A stretch of DNA of 64,000 nucleotides from Acidobacteriaceae bacterium KBS 146 (GCA_000688615.1 JHVA01000001.1:1240001-1304000), one strand, 5' to 3'. Shown: positions 50,375-60,553, numbered from the stretch's first letter. A program made the numbers and translations. The notes: a model not told the origin generated them from the letters alone.

Positions 50375-53140
50375 TTACAAACCCAATCCGTATCCCATGC
50401 TGCGCTCGATCACCTTCTCGGACGCAGGGCCGATCTTTTGCGCCGCGCCTGCGATTGCCTGTTCTGGCTGAAGGGCGCTCTTGTGCGAGATATCGTGACT
50501 CAAAGCCTGCACTAGCTTGTCTCGGTCGTTGGTGAATATCTGCGCGTCCCACTGCCCGCGCGAGACTGACACATACGCCATGCGGTGGTTCAGCAAGTCT
50601 TTGGCTCCAAGCTCCGTGTCCGCATGAATCAGCACACGGTCTGCTGTCTGCCCCTGGCTCGAATGGCTGGTGATAGCGTAACCGTGGTCGATGTGCGGAA
50701 AGCCGTGTACTCCAACTTCAACATTGCGTCCGCTATCAAGTTTCAGGCGCATTGAACCGTTCGCGCCGATGTTCTCAATGTTGGCAAGCTCACGATTAGC
50801 AATCTTCAGCTCTTGATTGGGTGCCGTGAACTGAATGCGATCACCAACGGAAAACGCCTTTTCTTCAGCTCGATAAACTGTGACGCCCATCTGACGGCGT
50901 GGATCGTAGGTTGTCTGCTCCCCGCTGCCGCGCAGAACTGTAAGCAGATTCTCTTGGCCGTTTACTGCAAGAACACGGGCATACTCGCCTTTGCCAATGC
51001 CGGTTTCCTTCGATATCCGCGAATAATGCAGTACATCGTTGGGCTGATACCGCTGTGCCCAACTACGATCCGCACCGGTCAGTTCCTGCCGTGGGACAAG
51101 CACTTGCATCGTATGTTCTTGCTTGCCAACAATGCCTTGCCCTTGTAGCTCTCGATGAATAGCGGTGTTGATCTCGGCACGAGAGCGATTATCCGGCGAC
51201 ACGACAAGCGTATTTTCCGGCGAAGCTGCATACTCACGCGCTATTGCAGAGATTCGCGCCTCACGCCCAATCACTTCATGCACTCGGCCCTGAATGTCGA
51301 GGCTTTCGATGGCCGCTGCGACATGACCGCGCGCCAGCATTTCAACCGCTTCTTTCAACTCTGGATCACGCTGTCGCAGAATCTCATCCAGCTTTACCGT
51401 GTGCATCCCTGCTTCTTGAAGCTGTGCGAAGGGGCGGCCAGCCTCCACACCTTCATGCTGACGCACATCGCCAACAAGTAATACCCGATCATTCCGATGA
51501 AGACGCGAAAGGAACTCGTGCATCTGCCGTGTAGACGCAAGAGAAGACTCATCCAACACGTAAAGACGCTTCCCTCCCGTATCGGGCCGATTACCTCTGG
51601 CTAAATGATGCTGAAGCGTCGATGTGATCATGCCAGCTTCACCGAGTTTTTGAGCGGCTCGGCTTGTTGGTGCGAATCCTTCGACGCGGTAACCCTGGGC
51701 TTCGACGCCTTCACGAATGACTGACAGCGTGGTTGTCTTACCGGCCCCTGCTACACCATCAAGTCCAACAATCTTTTCGCGGCTCAGGAAGATGTCATCT
51801 ACTGCGGCGAGCTGAGACTTGCTCAACTCTGGATGAGCATCCTCCATGCGGATACGCAGGATAGGAGATACCAGCATGGAAGTCTCATATCGGCGTTCAT
51901 TACCATTCTTCACAAGATCGATGATCTCTCGTTCCAAACGAACCATCTCGGCTGTCGTGTACAGCGGTGCTGCTCTGCCATCGGAGCGCTCAATCATGAG
52001 GAACTCTCCATTCCGCACACGCTGGTTGAATTCTTGTCGAACTTGGCTGTATGTCGCTTGGCCCATGCTGCGATCCATTGCCGTCTGCAAAATGCTTCGC
52101 TCATCCTGCACAGCGGACCGCTCGAAGACATGATTGCGTGAGTACGTCATCGACTGCTGTACCGTCTTCTCAGGCTGTTGTTCTACCTTGTGCTCACGCT
52201 CGCGAGCCTGAGCTACAACGTGCTCGGGCTGATTGCCAAACTTTGCCGCAAGGTTACGATGCTGTTCCAACACTTCTTCGCGCGAAAGAAGATCCTTGCT
52301 GTCTCTTGTTCGATGAGCTGCGACCTGAGCAGCTCCAGCACCTTCGCGCCCGATCTCCTGAAGATGCTCTTTGATCTGTGCACGCCTTGGACTTGATGCC
52401 TCCAGATACTCTTGTGAGTAGCCCTTGATCTCTGGCTGTCCATGCTGACCACGCTCTATCTCGTAGCCGAGGCCCCTCAGCCGCATGGCAAGCTCTGAAC
52501 GATACACACTCGTTGCGTAATGCTGTGATTGAAAGAGGCTGCGCTCCTGCAGCGCGCGTGTCTGACCGTTCTGTCGTTCCGTAATGTTGAAGATCACAGC
52601 ATGGGTGTGTAGCTGTGGAGCCGCGTATCCATCAACAGGACGCGCGGTGTCATGCTCGAAGGTCGCCGCTACAAATTTGCTCGTTGTCTCAGGCGCATGA
52701 ACATTGCCGATGCGAGCCTGCGTATAGTGCTCCAGTTCATGCAGCGCAACGCGAACGCTTTCGCGATGTGCTTCACGCACACGCTCATCACCGCCAACGA
52801 GAGCTGTTACCGATACAGACTTTGGTGCTGAGAACGTCGCATCCCAACCTGCACGATGTTCCGCGCTGGTAATCTGCTTGCCGTACTCGTTCTCATAGGT
52901 TCTTGCCGGTTGGTGCTTAACGAGCTGCGCGGTGCTTACTGGATGCTGTCCTTCGCTTAACCGCGCGAACTGCTCATCAGCGACGGAGCCATGTAGACCC
53001 CATTCATGCGCAAGCTCTCCTTGCCACTCACTGTGTCCCTGGCGATCACGACTCCAGTAATTCTGCTTCTCAGAAGCGAACTCTCGCGCATGATATGTGC
53101 GGGCTTGGTTGGCCGACAGCGCTTTGGAAAGAGTCAACAT
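50375..53140 (-). CDS. MobF-family conjugative relaxase (TrwC/TraI-like)
   Basis: 921 aa. N-terminal TrwC relaxase: TLSKALSANQARTYHAREFA (Tyr region), HRAGWDATFSAPKSVSVTAL (Asp), and metal His cluster PQLHTHAVIFNITERQNG. C-terminal RecD/TraI helicase: Walker A GVAGAGKTTTLS, VLDESSLASTRQMHEF, LVGDVRQHEGVEAGRP, and HGYAITSHSSQGQTADRVLI with YVSVSRGQ. Nicks oriT and unwinds DNA for transfer. ATG 53140 begins the family-like sequence; the longer open frame to 53383 does not look coding. No mating-pore genes are in the window, so the island is probably mobilizable rather than self-transmissible. Confidence 0.93.
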   Translation of the reverse strand: MLTLSKALSANQARTYHAREFASEKQNYWSRDRQGHSEWQGELAHEWGLHGSVADEQFARLSEGQHPVSTAQLVKHQPARTYENEYGKQITSAEHRAGWDATFSAPKSVSVTALVGGDERVREAHRESVRVALHELEHYTQARIGNVHAPETTSKFVAATFEHDTARPVDGYAAPQLHTHAVIFNITERQNGQTRALQERSLFQSQHYATSVYRSELAMRLRGLGYEIERGQHGQPEIKGYSQEYLEASSPRRAQIKEHLQEIGREGAGAAQVAAHRTRDSKDLLSREEVLEQHRNLAAKFGNQPEHVVAQAREREHKVEQQPEKTVQQSMTYSRNHVFERSAVQDERSILQTAMDRSMGQATYSQVRQEFNQRVRNGEFLMIERSDGRAAPLYTTAEMVRLEREIIDLVKNGNERRYETSMLVSPILRIRMEDAHPELSKSQLAAVDDIFLSREKIVGLDGVAGAGKTTTLSVIREGVEAQGYRVEGFAPTSRAAQKLGEAGMITSTLQHHLARGNRPDTGGKRLYVLDESSLASTRQMHEFLSRLHRNDRVLLVGDVRQHEGVEAGRPFAQLQEAGMHTVKLDEILRQRDPELKEAVEMLARGHVAAAIESLDIQGRVHEVIGREARISAIAREYAASPENTLVVSPDNRSRAEINTAIHRELQGQGIVGKQEHTMQVLVPRQELTGADRSWAQRYQPNDVLHYSRISKETGIGKGEYARVLAVNGQENLLTVLRGSGEQTTYDPRRQMGVTVYRAEEKAFSVGDRIQFTAPNQELKIANRELANIENIGANGSMRLKLDSGRNVEVGVHGFPHIDHGYAITSHSSQGQTADRVLIHADTELGAKDLLNHRMAYVSVSRGQWDAQIFTNDRDKLVQALSHDISHKSALQPEQAIAGAAQKIGPASEKVIERSMGYGLGL

Positions 53141-53455
53141 GCGTAGAAGCCTCAACACATGAACCGCAGAATCTTGCAACTGCTTGCTGCATAGCGTAAC
53201 TCCAAATGTGGAAATGTGGGGCCTAATTTCAAGAAATATTTTTTGGACGATAGTTGCGAATACCCGCATGAATACTGAATGGAACTGATGTTGCGCGCCT
53301 GATTCATCGCATACAAGTAAGTCAATATGAGCTCTTCTCGTGATCGAATAAACGCACGAATGCATCGGGCCAAACAAGGTCAATGAAGATCTCTTTGAAG
53401 CTTGAATGTCAGAGGAAATGGAAGGTCATGATGGAGTGCTTTAAGGATCGTAGAG
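53141..53455. other. Spacer between relaxase and membrane protein gene
   Basis: About 315 bp with no supported gene; the open frame above the relaxase start lacks family features. It could hold the relaxase promoter. Confidence 0.4.
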
Positions 53456-54304
53456 CTAGTCGATCCACTGTGATTTATCCCATGGCTCAGGGAGTGCATC
53501 ACCGTTACGAATGGCTGCTGCTCCCGGAAAGATCATATGGTGCTTTGGCTTTACAGAAGAAGCCGCTGTGACGAGCGGCTTCTCAACTCGCGAAGGCATT
53601 TCATGTTCAGCGTGCGACGGTCTCTGATTAGCGACATTAGTGGATGGCTCTTTGGGCTCTGATCGGGGTGCTGGAAGACTCGCTTTAGCTCTGGCAAAGA
53701 GACGATGTTTCCACTCTTGAATTTGCTCTCGAAATTTCCGCCAAACAGCACTCCAATCGGAAGCGAACTCGATGCCATAAAGCTCTTCATAAAGCCGTCT
53801 CCATTCACCAGCCAATTCCTGTCTCATCATGACTGCGACATAGAGGGCAAGGAACGGGATAACGCAGATAAAGGAGAGCGGCTCGGCGATTAGTTCTCCG
53901 AAGCTGCGGTTGCCGTAGAAGTCCTCTTGTAGGAAGCTTTCCAACTCGGATGATTTCCATCTTTGAACTGGTGCCTTTACCAGTTCATTCCACCCTCGCT
54001 CGTGGGCCGAAGAGGACAGACCAAGCGGGAACAATCCGGCTCCATTTGAATCGACATCTTGGGGAATGACGATCTCGCTTTTCCGTCCGGGAGCTGCCTT
54101 ATATAGCCACTCAATTCGAGTCACACTCGCGGGGCTTTCAGTGTGCCTGGAACTGTCCCAATAGGTCATCAAATAGTAGCGTTGGAGGGGTGGCAATTCC
54201 CACTTGAACCATGCCAGAAACGCAGCCAATGCCAGGGCCGGAATCGAGCACATCAGCAGTCCTGTTCTCCACGGAAACGCCCTGCGAAGAACCGGCCATT
54301 GCAT
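53456..54304 (-). CDS. Membrane protein of the mobilization region, unknown
   Basis: 282 aa. Two membrane segments: TGLLMCSIPALALAAFLAW near the N-terminus and LSFICVIPFLALYVAVMM at ~145-165, then a charged cytoplasmic tail with WRKFREQIQEWKHRLFARAK and a Pro/Ser-rich linker. The placement between relaxase and the accessory mobilization gene, two N-terminal membrane helices and a cytoplasmic domain recall the start of a type IV coupling protein, but no Walker ATPase is present. I do not recognise a family. ATG 54304 starts 14 bp after the preceding gene, so one operon. Confidence 0.75.
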   Translation of the reverse strand: MQWPVLRRAFPWRTGLLMCSIPALALAAFLAWFKWELPPLQRYYLMTYWDSSRHTESPASVTRIEWLYKAAPGRKSEIVIPQDVDSNGAGLFPLGLSSSAHERGWNELVKAPVQRWKSSELESFLQEDFYGNRSFGELIAEPLSFICVIPFLALYVAVMMRQELAGEWRRLYEELYGIEFASDWSAVWRKFREQIQEWKHRLFARAKASLPAPRSEPKEPSTNVANQRPSHAEHEMPSRVEKPLVTAASSVKPKHHMIFPGAAAIRNGDALPEPWDKSQWID

Positions 54305-54318
54305 GGTGCTTTCTCCCC

Positions 54319-54720
54319 TTATTTGGTGATGGTTTGCGACCGCTTCAGAGACAGGAGTTGGCTGGCTTTTTGTTCCTTAATTGAGTCCGCATAAGCGGAT
54401 ATCTTGCGCATGTCTTCCATGCTCAATGGCCCCTTCGATGCTTGGGCAAACAGATTCAGCATGAGATCCCGCATCCCAATGATCTCCGCCAATAAAACCG
54501 CGCCGGTCGGCTCTTCCTGTGGTGAGCGGGCGGACGTGAGAGCCGCGTCCCGCAACCATTCGGAGACCTTTTTTCCAGCCTTAGAAGCTGCTGCTTCGAT
54601 GTCGCCAAGCTCCGCTTCCGTGAGCCTGGTTGCGATGGATTTCGTCCGCGAGGTTTCGTTTCCCGCCGGAGTAGATGGAATTGGTTCGAAGATTTGCTGC
54701 GGCGTGTCAGCGGAGGCCAT
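54319..54720 (-). CDS. Mobilization accessory protein (MobC/RHH-like)
   Basis: 133 aa. N-terminal ~60 residues show a ribbon-helix-helix pattern RTKSIATRLTEAELGDIEAA followed by ASKAGKKVSEWLRDAALTSA, common in accessory oriT-binding proteins of mobilizable elements; the rest is helical. ATG 54720 with AGAGGTGG upstream is chosen over GTG 54732. First gene of the mobilization operon and adjacent to the candidate oriT. Confidence 0.8.
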   Translation of the reverse strand: MASADTPQQIFEPIPSTPAGNETSRTKSIATRLTEAELGDIEAAASKAGKKVSEWLRDAALTSARSPQEEPTGAVLLAEIIGMRDLMLNLFAQASKGPLSMEDMRKISAYADSIKEQKASQLLSLKRSQTITK

Positions 54721-54820
54721 GGACAATACCACCTCTTAAGACTTCTCTGATGTTCGCTTGGATGCGTTCCGAGGTGATGTAGTTCCTATAAGGGCCCACT
54801 TTGAAAGGCATTTAATGCGT

Positions 54821-54864
54821 GTAAACGGAGAGGAATGTGGAACGTTTACGTTCGTGAACACGAA
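54821..54864. other. Candidate oriT: nested inverted repeats
   Basis: Three contiguous or overlapping repeats: GTAAACG (54821-54827) / CGTTTAC (54843-54849) with 15-bp spacer, AACGTTTACGTT (54841-54852), and TTCGTG-N2-CACGAA (54851-54864). They lie 100 bp upstream of the accessory mobilization gene, in a 312-bp gap (54721-55032) that otherwise contains no gene. Relaxase origins typically have such repeats beside the nick. The nick sequence is not identified. Confidence 0.45.
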
Positions 54865-55032
54865 AATATAAATCATTGCAGTGAAAGGAGTTAACGGAAT
54901 ATGCCTTCAAGACGCTTCACAGCACCCGTTTGGGGATGACGTGTCAGCATTCCATCCGCTGCTCAGCAGCGACTTCTGTGAGATGGCCACCTACTGCACA
55001 AGAGCAGCAGATCAGACGATCATTCACAGTCT

Positions 55033-56040
55033 TTAACTCACCGTTTCCGATACAGGTTGTGGGATGTACACACGCGTCAGAGGGAGGAGCGCCTTGTAAC
55101 GCGGATGCAGTTCTTCATAATGAGCCAAGATGAGCTGAACCAACTCGGGGCCGTCTATCAGACGCAGGTTGTTCCTCGATCTAGCCCATTCGAGAGCGTT
55201 CGGATGGAACCCTCCGAGGGCTACAAAGAGTCCGTATTCTCCTTGGCCCAGCGTGCCAAAATGCTCTTGAACCTTTGGTCTGCCAATCTGGCCATGGCCA
55301 CTCTTCGCCTGCACCCTGATGATAGGTGGCATGAGACGAAGCTCATCGCGATATGCCGTAATGTCAATGCCTCCGTCCGTCCCCGGCTTTCCACCTCCGT
55401 CGGTTCGGTAGCCCATTGTCTTAAGCAGGTCTTTGAGGAAATCTTCGAACGGGGCACCTTTCAGATGCTTGTCTAGTTCACCCAGAATGAAGTCTTCAGT
55501 GCTCTGAACCGCCTCGGCAGCTACGGTTGCAGTTTCCTCTTCGTCTTGCTCATCGGACACTACATTTTCGCCTTGAACGGCAAGAATGAACTCTTCGCCA
55601 TAATTCTTGATTTGATACAGCGTGAGAGCAGAGCCGTGTTCATTCCGCGCACCTGCGGACACACTAGTCGGGGCTACGACACCCTCCCATTTCACCTTGT
55701 GAACGTTCGGGTATTCTGCACTTAGATCCGGCCGGAATTCGTAATCCTCTGCAATCCGACCAACATAGAATTGTCGGTCGATTTTGGAACGATAGACCAC
55801 CCACTCCCCGACCTTCATCTCGTGGATGAACCGGAACAATTGGCTGCCGGCGTTAATGATGTATCCCTGCGGCTTTTCAGGAAGAATTCGAGCAACAGCA
55901 GCTTTGAATGCATCACGCGTGGGAGCTAATTTGCGGAGGTCACCAACTTCCTGCCAGCCAATTCCCACGTAAGATTGCTCGCGAGCCATATAGTCTCCGC
56001 CCGCGCCGATATGGATGCCCCAATACACCTGTTCTGCCAT
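55033..56040 (-). CDS. Mrr-type restriction endonuclease with EVE-like N-terminus
   Basis: 335 aa. N-terminal ~115 residues (YWGIHIGAGGDYMAREQSYV, GIGWQEVGDL, VGEWVVYRSKIDRQFYVGRI) resemble PUA/EVE-type readers of modified bases. The C-terminal Mrr_cat nuclease (about 205-300) has FEDFLKDLLKTMGYRTDGGG, GTDGGIDITAYRDE and IIRVQAKSGHGQIGRPKVQE, so the D-x(n)-Q-x-K active site is present. Likely a modification-dependent (type IV) enzyme that cuts foreign DNA with modified bases. ATG 56040. It stands just downstream of the type I system, same strand, 143-bp gap. Confidence 0.85.
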   Translation of the reverse strand: MAEQVYWGIHIGAGGDYMAREQSYVGIGWQEVGDLRKLAPTRDAFKAAVARILPEKPQGYIINAGSQLFRFIHEMKVGEWVVYRSKIDRQFYVGRIAEDYEFRPDLSAEYPNVHKVKWEGVVAPTSVSAGARNEHGSALTLYQIKNYGEEFILAVQGENVVSDEQDEEETATVAAEAVQSTEDFILGELDKHLKGAPFEDFLKDLLKTMGYRTDGGGKPGTDGGIDITAYRDELRLMPPIIRVQAKSGHGQIGRPKVQEHFGTLGQGEYGLFVALGGFHPNALEWARSRNNLRLIDGPELVQLILAHYEELHPRYKALLPLTRVYIPQPVSETVS

Positions 56041-56183
56041 AGCTCTCCTAAAGGTTTGTCCTCTCCTGCCTGGCGAAACGCCCTAACCTCAGAGCTCCCC
56101 GCCAGAGTCTTTCCAATCATCCAACAGCCCAATACCTAGAAGGTTCTGCCCAACAAGCTCATCGCTGTTTATTGAGCCTTGCA

Positions 56184-59100
56184 TTATGATCCATTGCCTA
56201 CATCTTGGGAAGATTCTTCCTGATGCACGCGTCGAAAAACTTCTTCAGCAAGGTGCTCTTGAGCTATAGACCGAAACTGCTTGTCTGTCATGACACGTTG
56301 GAAGATTTCATCGTTACCTTCCATTCGTTGAATGAATAGGTCATCGAGGATTCGACCAAAATATGCAGAAAAATTGGTGAGGTTATTTGCCTTGGCGGCC
56401 TCTACAACCTTTTCATTTGTTTCCGCTGAGGCGCGAACCTGATCAAAGAACAGCTGATCTGCAGGTGTGAAGTCCGTACCGAAGCGCTCATTGAGTTGCT
56501 CGACGAGAGTCGAGAGGGCTACCTCCGCGTCTTTCTCGCGAGCGGTCCCAACGTCAGTGGGCCCTTTCAGCGGTTCCGCTTCACCCTTTGTGAGGTCGAT
56601 CGTTCCATCATTGACCTGTTGCAGCCGGAAGAACTTCAGCGCTACATCGTCATCAAGGGTAAACCGGCTTCCGTTTCCTGGCTGCGGCAGCTTGGGCCCA
56701 AGGCTACGAACGAAAGCGTAAAGCTGTTCCAACTGTTCATCAAAATAGGGCAGGATTTGCGAGAGGAAGCCGTACAGATTCCGGAATGTGGTTAGCAGGC
56801 CGCGAAACTCTTCTTGTACCTTTTCTTCACGTTCCTTGAATCGTTGCACACAGCGATCCAAAACAGCATTCATGAGTTTGTGGTCTTGGCCGCTTGGGTC
56901 GCGACGAGACTTGAACCACACTAAGGCGAAATCCAAAATATCCTGCGGCGTGAAGATCGCGAACTGAAGCAGTTTGTGGTGGAGCTCATTCAGCTTTTGC
57001 GGATCAGCATTCTCTCCGACAGGGGTTGCTTGGTAATACGGTTTGAACGATTGGAAGATGTCAGCTTCCTCGTTCCTAAAGTCCAGAACGAACGTCTGCG
57101 TTTTGCCTGGTGCGATGCGATTCAGGCGGGAGAGCGTTTGAACGGCCTGAACGCCTGCCAGACGCTTCACCACATACATCGTCTGGAGCAAAGGCTGATC
57201 GAAGCCTGTCTGATACTTCTCCGCTACGATGAGCACACGATAATCCTCCCCGGCAAACCGCTCCGGCAGTTCGCGCTCGGGGAGGCCATCGTTCATACCA
57301 ACCTCGGTAAAGGTTGCTCCCGGTAGGTCGGGATCTTCTACGGTGCCTGAGAACGCCACCAATGCGCGAATCCCGGTATATCCCTTCGTCTGGATGTAGC
57401 GGTCAAAAGCTTTCTTGAACTTCACGGCAGAAAGACGAGACGAAGTGACTACCATCGCTTTGGCGCGACCGCCAAGCTCATGCAACACCTTCAGGCGGAA
57501 GTGCTCGATGATCACCTGAACGATTTGCTCGATGTTGACCGGATGCAGTTCCAGGAATCGACCGAGTGCACTGGCTGCAGCGCGCTTCGGGACTTCGGGA
57601 TCGTCCTCCACCTGCTTGATTAGGCCGAAGAAGCGCTTGTAGGTCGTGTAGTTCTTCAGCACATCAAGGATGAAGCCTTCCTCGATGGCCTGCTGCATCG
57701 AATACTCATGGAACGGTGAGCTCCCTGAAGGTCCCGGCTCATCGAATACAGCCTTCGTTCGGAACTTTGGCGTTGCTGTAAAGGCAAAGAAGCTAAGGTT
57801 CGGCTGCCGAGCGCGCCCCATCATCTCCCGACGGATATTCGCCTTCGCATCGTCGGTCAACTGGTCGTCCTCTTCTTCGCTGAGCTGCGCGGCAATAGCG
57901 TCGGCTATCCCGTCCTTGTTCAAGATGCCTTTGAGCGCAGCGACCGTCTCACCGGACTGCGAGCTGTGTGCCTCGTCCACAATGACCGCGAAGCGCTTGC
58001 CAGAGGTGTTCAGCTCAACGCCCTCACCCTTCTTCTCCAAGGTCCGGATGGCCTGGCTGATGAATGGAAACTTCTGGATCGTCGAGATGATGATCGGTGT
58101 TCCGCCCGCAATCGCCTTCGCGAGTTGCTGCGTATTCTCGTCGATCTTCTCCACGACGCCGGTCTTGTGCTCAAACTGGTAGACCGTGTTCTGTAGCTGC
58201 TGGTCGAGTACGCGCCGGTCCGTAATGACGATGACGGAGTCAAAGACCTTTGCATCATTGGCATCATGCAAACCAGCCAGGCGGTGTGCGAGCCATGCAA
58301 TGCTGTTCGACTTGCCTGATCCTGCCGAGTGCTGGATGAGATAGTTACGCCCCGATCCGTGCGCCCGCGCGTGAGCTGTGAGTTTGCGCACGGCGTCCAG
58401 CTGGTGGTAGCGCGGGAAGATCATCGCTTCCCGGCGGACGGTGCGCTTGCCCTGGGCGGTGTCCACAGTTCTCTCGCTGATGTCCAGGTGCATGAAGCGC
58501 TGGAGGATATCCAGCAGGCTATCCGCACGAAGTACCTCATCCCACAGGTAGTGTGTCTTCCAGTTGCCCTCCACCGGAGGGTTGCCGGCACCGTAGTTGT
58601 GACCGCGATTGAACGGCAGAAAGAGCGTCTCCGCTCCTTTCAGCTCGGTCGTCATCCATGCCTCGTCGGGATCGACGGCGAAATGAACGAGCGCACGTTC
58701 TTTGAAACGAAAGATCGGGTCGCGCCCATCGCGGTCGTTCATGTACTGCCGCCGGGCATCTTCGGCACGTTGCCCAGTTACAGGGTTCTTTAGCTCCACT
58801 GTCACAATGGGGAGCCCGTTCAGGCTCAACACAACATCAAGAATGCAGCGACGGCCTGAACCGTCAGGCCTTTTCAGGACGGTAGAGTTGAAGGCAAGCT
58901 GGCGCGTCATGGTCAGCCGGTTCGCGGCGTAAAGCGCGGCGCTCTCCGGATTCATGCCGGAGTTCGGCTGGAAGTACGCCAGCCTCAGTTCCTTGCCGTA
59001 GCACTTGAATCCATGGCGAAGGACGCCGAGTGTGCCCTTGCTGGCTAGTTCCTTAGTCAGACTGTCGATTACTGTCGCAGCGGTGCGGTCTTTGAGCATC

Positions 59101-59276
59101 GCTTCGAGCTGAAACCAGCGAGTAGTTTGGCTCTGACGCAGGAAGCCGATCACATCGTCAGGGAACAGCGCTACCGTCGCGTCGAAAGTCTCCGGAGCAC
59201 GCTTCTGATAGCGGTCTGCTGAGATGAGGCCGTGCTCAATGGCTTGCTCGAAATCGGTTTCCGTATGACCAGGCAT
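56184..59276 (-). CDS. hsdR: Type I restriction enzyme R subunit
   Basis: 1030 aa. N-terminal nuclease with VDV-like D...E-x-K (LDVVLSLNGLPIVTVELKN), then helicase motif I SAGSGKSNSIAWLAHRL, motif II VIVDEAHSSQSG, motif III FFAFTATPKFRTKAVF, motif V/VI (MYVVKRLAGVQAVQTLSRLN R) and a helical C-terminal S/M-interaction region. Translocates DNA with ATP and cuts at random distance from unmodified sites. Start ATG 59276 overlaps the hsdS stop by one base; third gene of the operon. Confidence 0.95.
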   Translation of the reverse strand: MPGHTETDFEQAIEHGLISADRYQKRAPETFDATVALFPDDVIGFLRQSQTTRWFQLEAMLKDRTAATVIDSLTKELASKGTLGVLRHGFKCYGKELRLAYFQPNSGMNPESAALYAANRLTMTRQLAFNSTVLKRPDGSGRRCILDVVLSLNGLPIVTVELKNPVTGQRAEDARRQYMNDRDGRDPIFRFKERALVHFAVDPDEAWMTTELKGAETLFLPFNRGHNYGAGNPPVEGNWKTHYLWDEVLRADSLLDILQRFMHLDISERTVDTAQGKRTVRREAMIFPRYHQLDAVRKLTAHARAHGSGRNYLIQHSAGSGKSNSIAWLAHRLAGLHDANDAKVFDSVIVITDRRVLDQQLQNTVYQFEHKTGVVEKIDENTQQLAKAIAGGTPIIISTIQKFPFISQAIRTLEKKGEGVELNTSGKRFAVIVDEAHSSQSGETVAALKGILNKDGIADAIAAQLSEEEDDQLTDDAKANIRREMMGRARQPNLSFFAFTATPKFRTKAVFDEPGPSGSSPFHEYSMQQAIEEGFILDVLKNYTTYKRFFGLIKQVEDDPEVPKRAAASALGRFLELHPVNIEQIVQVIIEHFRLKVLHELGGRAKAMVVTSSRLSAVKFKKAFDRYIQTKGYTGIRALVAFSGTVEDPDLPGATFTEVGMNDGLPERELPERFAGEDYRVLIVAEKYQTGFDQPLLQTMYVVKRLAGVQAVQTLSRLNRIAPGKTQTFVLDFRNEEADIFQSFKPYYQATPVGENADPQKLNELHHKLLQFAIFTPQDILDFALVWFKSRRDPSGQDHKLMNAVLDRCVQRFKEREEKVQEEFRGLLTTFRNLYGFLSQILPYFDEQLEQLYAFVRSLGPKLPQPGNGSRFTLDDDVALKFFRLQQVNDGTIDLTKGEAEPLKGPTDVGTAREKDAEVALSTLVEQLNERFGTDFTPADQLFFDQVRASAETNEKVVEAAKANNLTNFSAYFGRILDDLFIQRMEGNDEIFQRVMTDKQFRSIAQEHLAEEVFRRVHQEESSQDVGNGS

Positions 59277-60553
59277 CAGCGTAACTCCTCGATTTGGCCT
59301 GTGACGGCGGTGGTGATAAGGGCCGCTCGATACTCCGTCAGCCTAGCGACTGCCTTCGAAACGCAGTCAGAAAGCCTGTCCAGATCGTCTTTTTGCTGCT
59401 GCACCTTCATTGCGATGGTCTCTTGTTCACTGATAGGCGGAATGAGTGTCGGCGTGTCTACCAATACATCCGTCCGAAGCGCCTTTGTTCCGTGTCCTGC
59501 CTCGGCAATAAGCGTCATCAAAAAACTTCTGATGGCACTGAGGTACATCTGAAGGTACTCGGGAACCATCTTGCCGTTTGTGACTAACGCTTTCATATCC
59601 TGATTGATTGTGTAACGACCTGGTGCAATTGCCACCGGCACGGTTTTTGCCAGAATCATACCGCGCACGACGATGACGACATTCGTCTCACTAAAGCAAG
59701 TAAGACCATACTCGTCGACGGCTAGCTCGGTCACCTTATCAAGGGTCTCTGTGATCGAATCGCGCTTCATGTCCTTTGGAGAAATCCAGTTCAGATCTCC
59801 ATCCCAATACTCAATTGCTCCCGTCGTGGGCGTAGCACCGGAATGAAGCCGTACTAGGAAACGAAGACGCTTCACTTCCCAATGGCTTGGGATTTGGCCG
59901 AGCCAGTCGATGCCGCTGTCTTTCATTGGGGCGGAGGGGTTGAGGCCCTTGGTGACGGCCTGGGTGATGATGGCCTGACGCTTCTCCGCCAGCCGCTCCA
60001 GCAACTGCTGCTTCTTCTCGATCAGGGCATCGATCTGCGCTGTCTTCTCGTCAAGAAATGCTGCGATGCGCTTCTGGGCTTCGAGCGGCGGTACCGGCAC
60101 GTTGATGTCGACTGCTTGGCTTGCGTTGATCGCCGGGTAGCTCACGCCAACCGATCGCGACACAACTTCTTCGATGAACGGCTCGGACTTGAGAGCCCAG
60201 CCTAAATAATGCTGATCAAAGTCCTTTCTCGGCCTGACGACGCAGAAGCCAGTAGAGGCGATGAGATTTTCGGGCGCCTCATCCACCGAAGCCACCGCTT
60301 TCAGATACGTGCGCACTGTTGAAACGAGAACATCTCCACGCTGCACCTTTCTCCTTGCGCGGGAGGGTGCCTCATGGAAAAGCATCGGAGTTGATCTCTC
60401 AATGCCTTTCGTGAGCGAGACATCTGAGATCTCTATGTAGTCAATAAGGGCAAAGTCGTCAGTACTCTCTGGCAACACATCGTCGTTGTACGTGGCGCAG
60501 TATTTGAGTCGCTTGGTCGGCCATTTTACCGGTGAGACTTTGGAGGATTTCAC
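59276..60553 (-). CDS. hsdS: Type I restriction specificity subunit S
   Basis: 425 aa with two target-recognition halves. TRD1 begins VKWPTKRLKYCATYNDDVLP, and the central conserved helices read FLDEKTAQIDALIEKKQQLL followed by ITQAVTKGLNPSAPMKDSGI. TRD2 begins GQIPSHWEVKRLRFLVRLHS and ends with IAMKVQQQKDDLDRLSDCVS. The target sequence cannot be read from this. ATG 60553 overlaps the hsdM stop by 4 nt (ATGA). Confidence 0.94.
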   Translation of the reverse strand: MKSSKVSPVKWPTKRLKYCATYNDDVLPESTDDFALIDYIEISDVSLTKGIERSTPMLFHEAPSRARRKVQRGDVLVSTVRTYLKAVASVDEAPENLIASTGFCVVRPRKDFDQHYLGWALKSEPFIEEVVSRSVGVSYPAINASQAVDINVPVPPLEAQKRIAAFLDEKTAQIDALIEKKQQLLERLAEKRQAIITQAVTKGLNPSAPMKDSGIDWLGQIPSHWEVKRLRFLVRLHSGATPTTGAIEYWDGDLNWISPKDMKRDSITETLDKVTELAVDEYGLTCFSETNVVIVVRGMILAKTVPVAIAPGRYTINQDMKALVTNGKMVPEYLQMYLSAIRSFLMTLIAEAGHGTKALRTDVLVDTPTLIPPISEQETIAMKVQQQKDDLDRLSDCVSKAVARLTEYRAALITTAVTGQIEELR

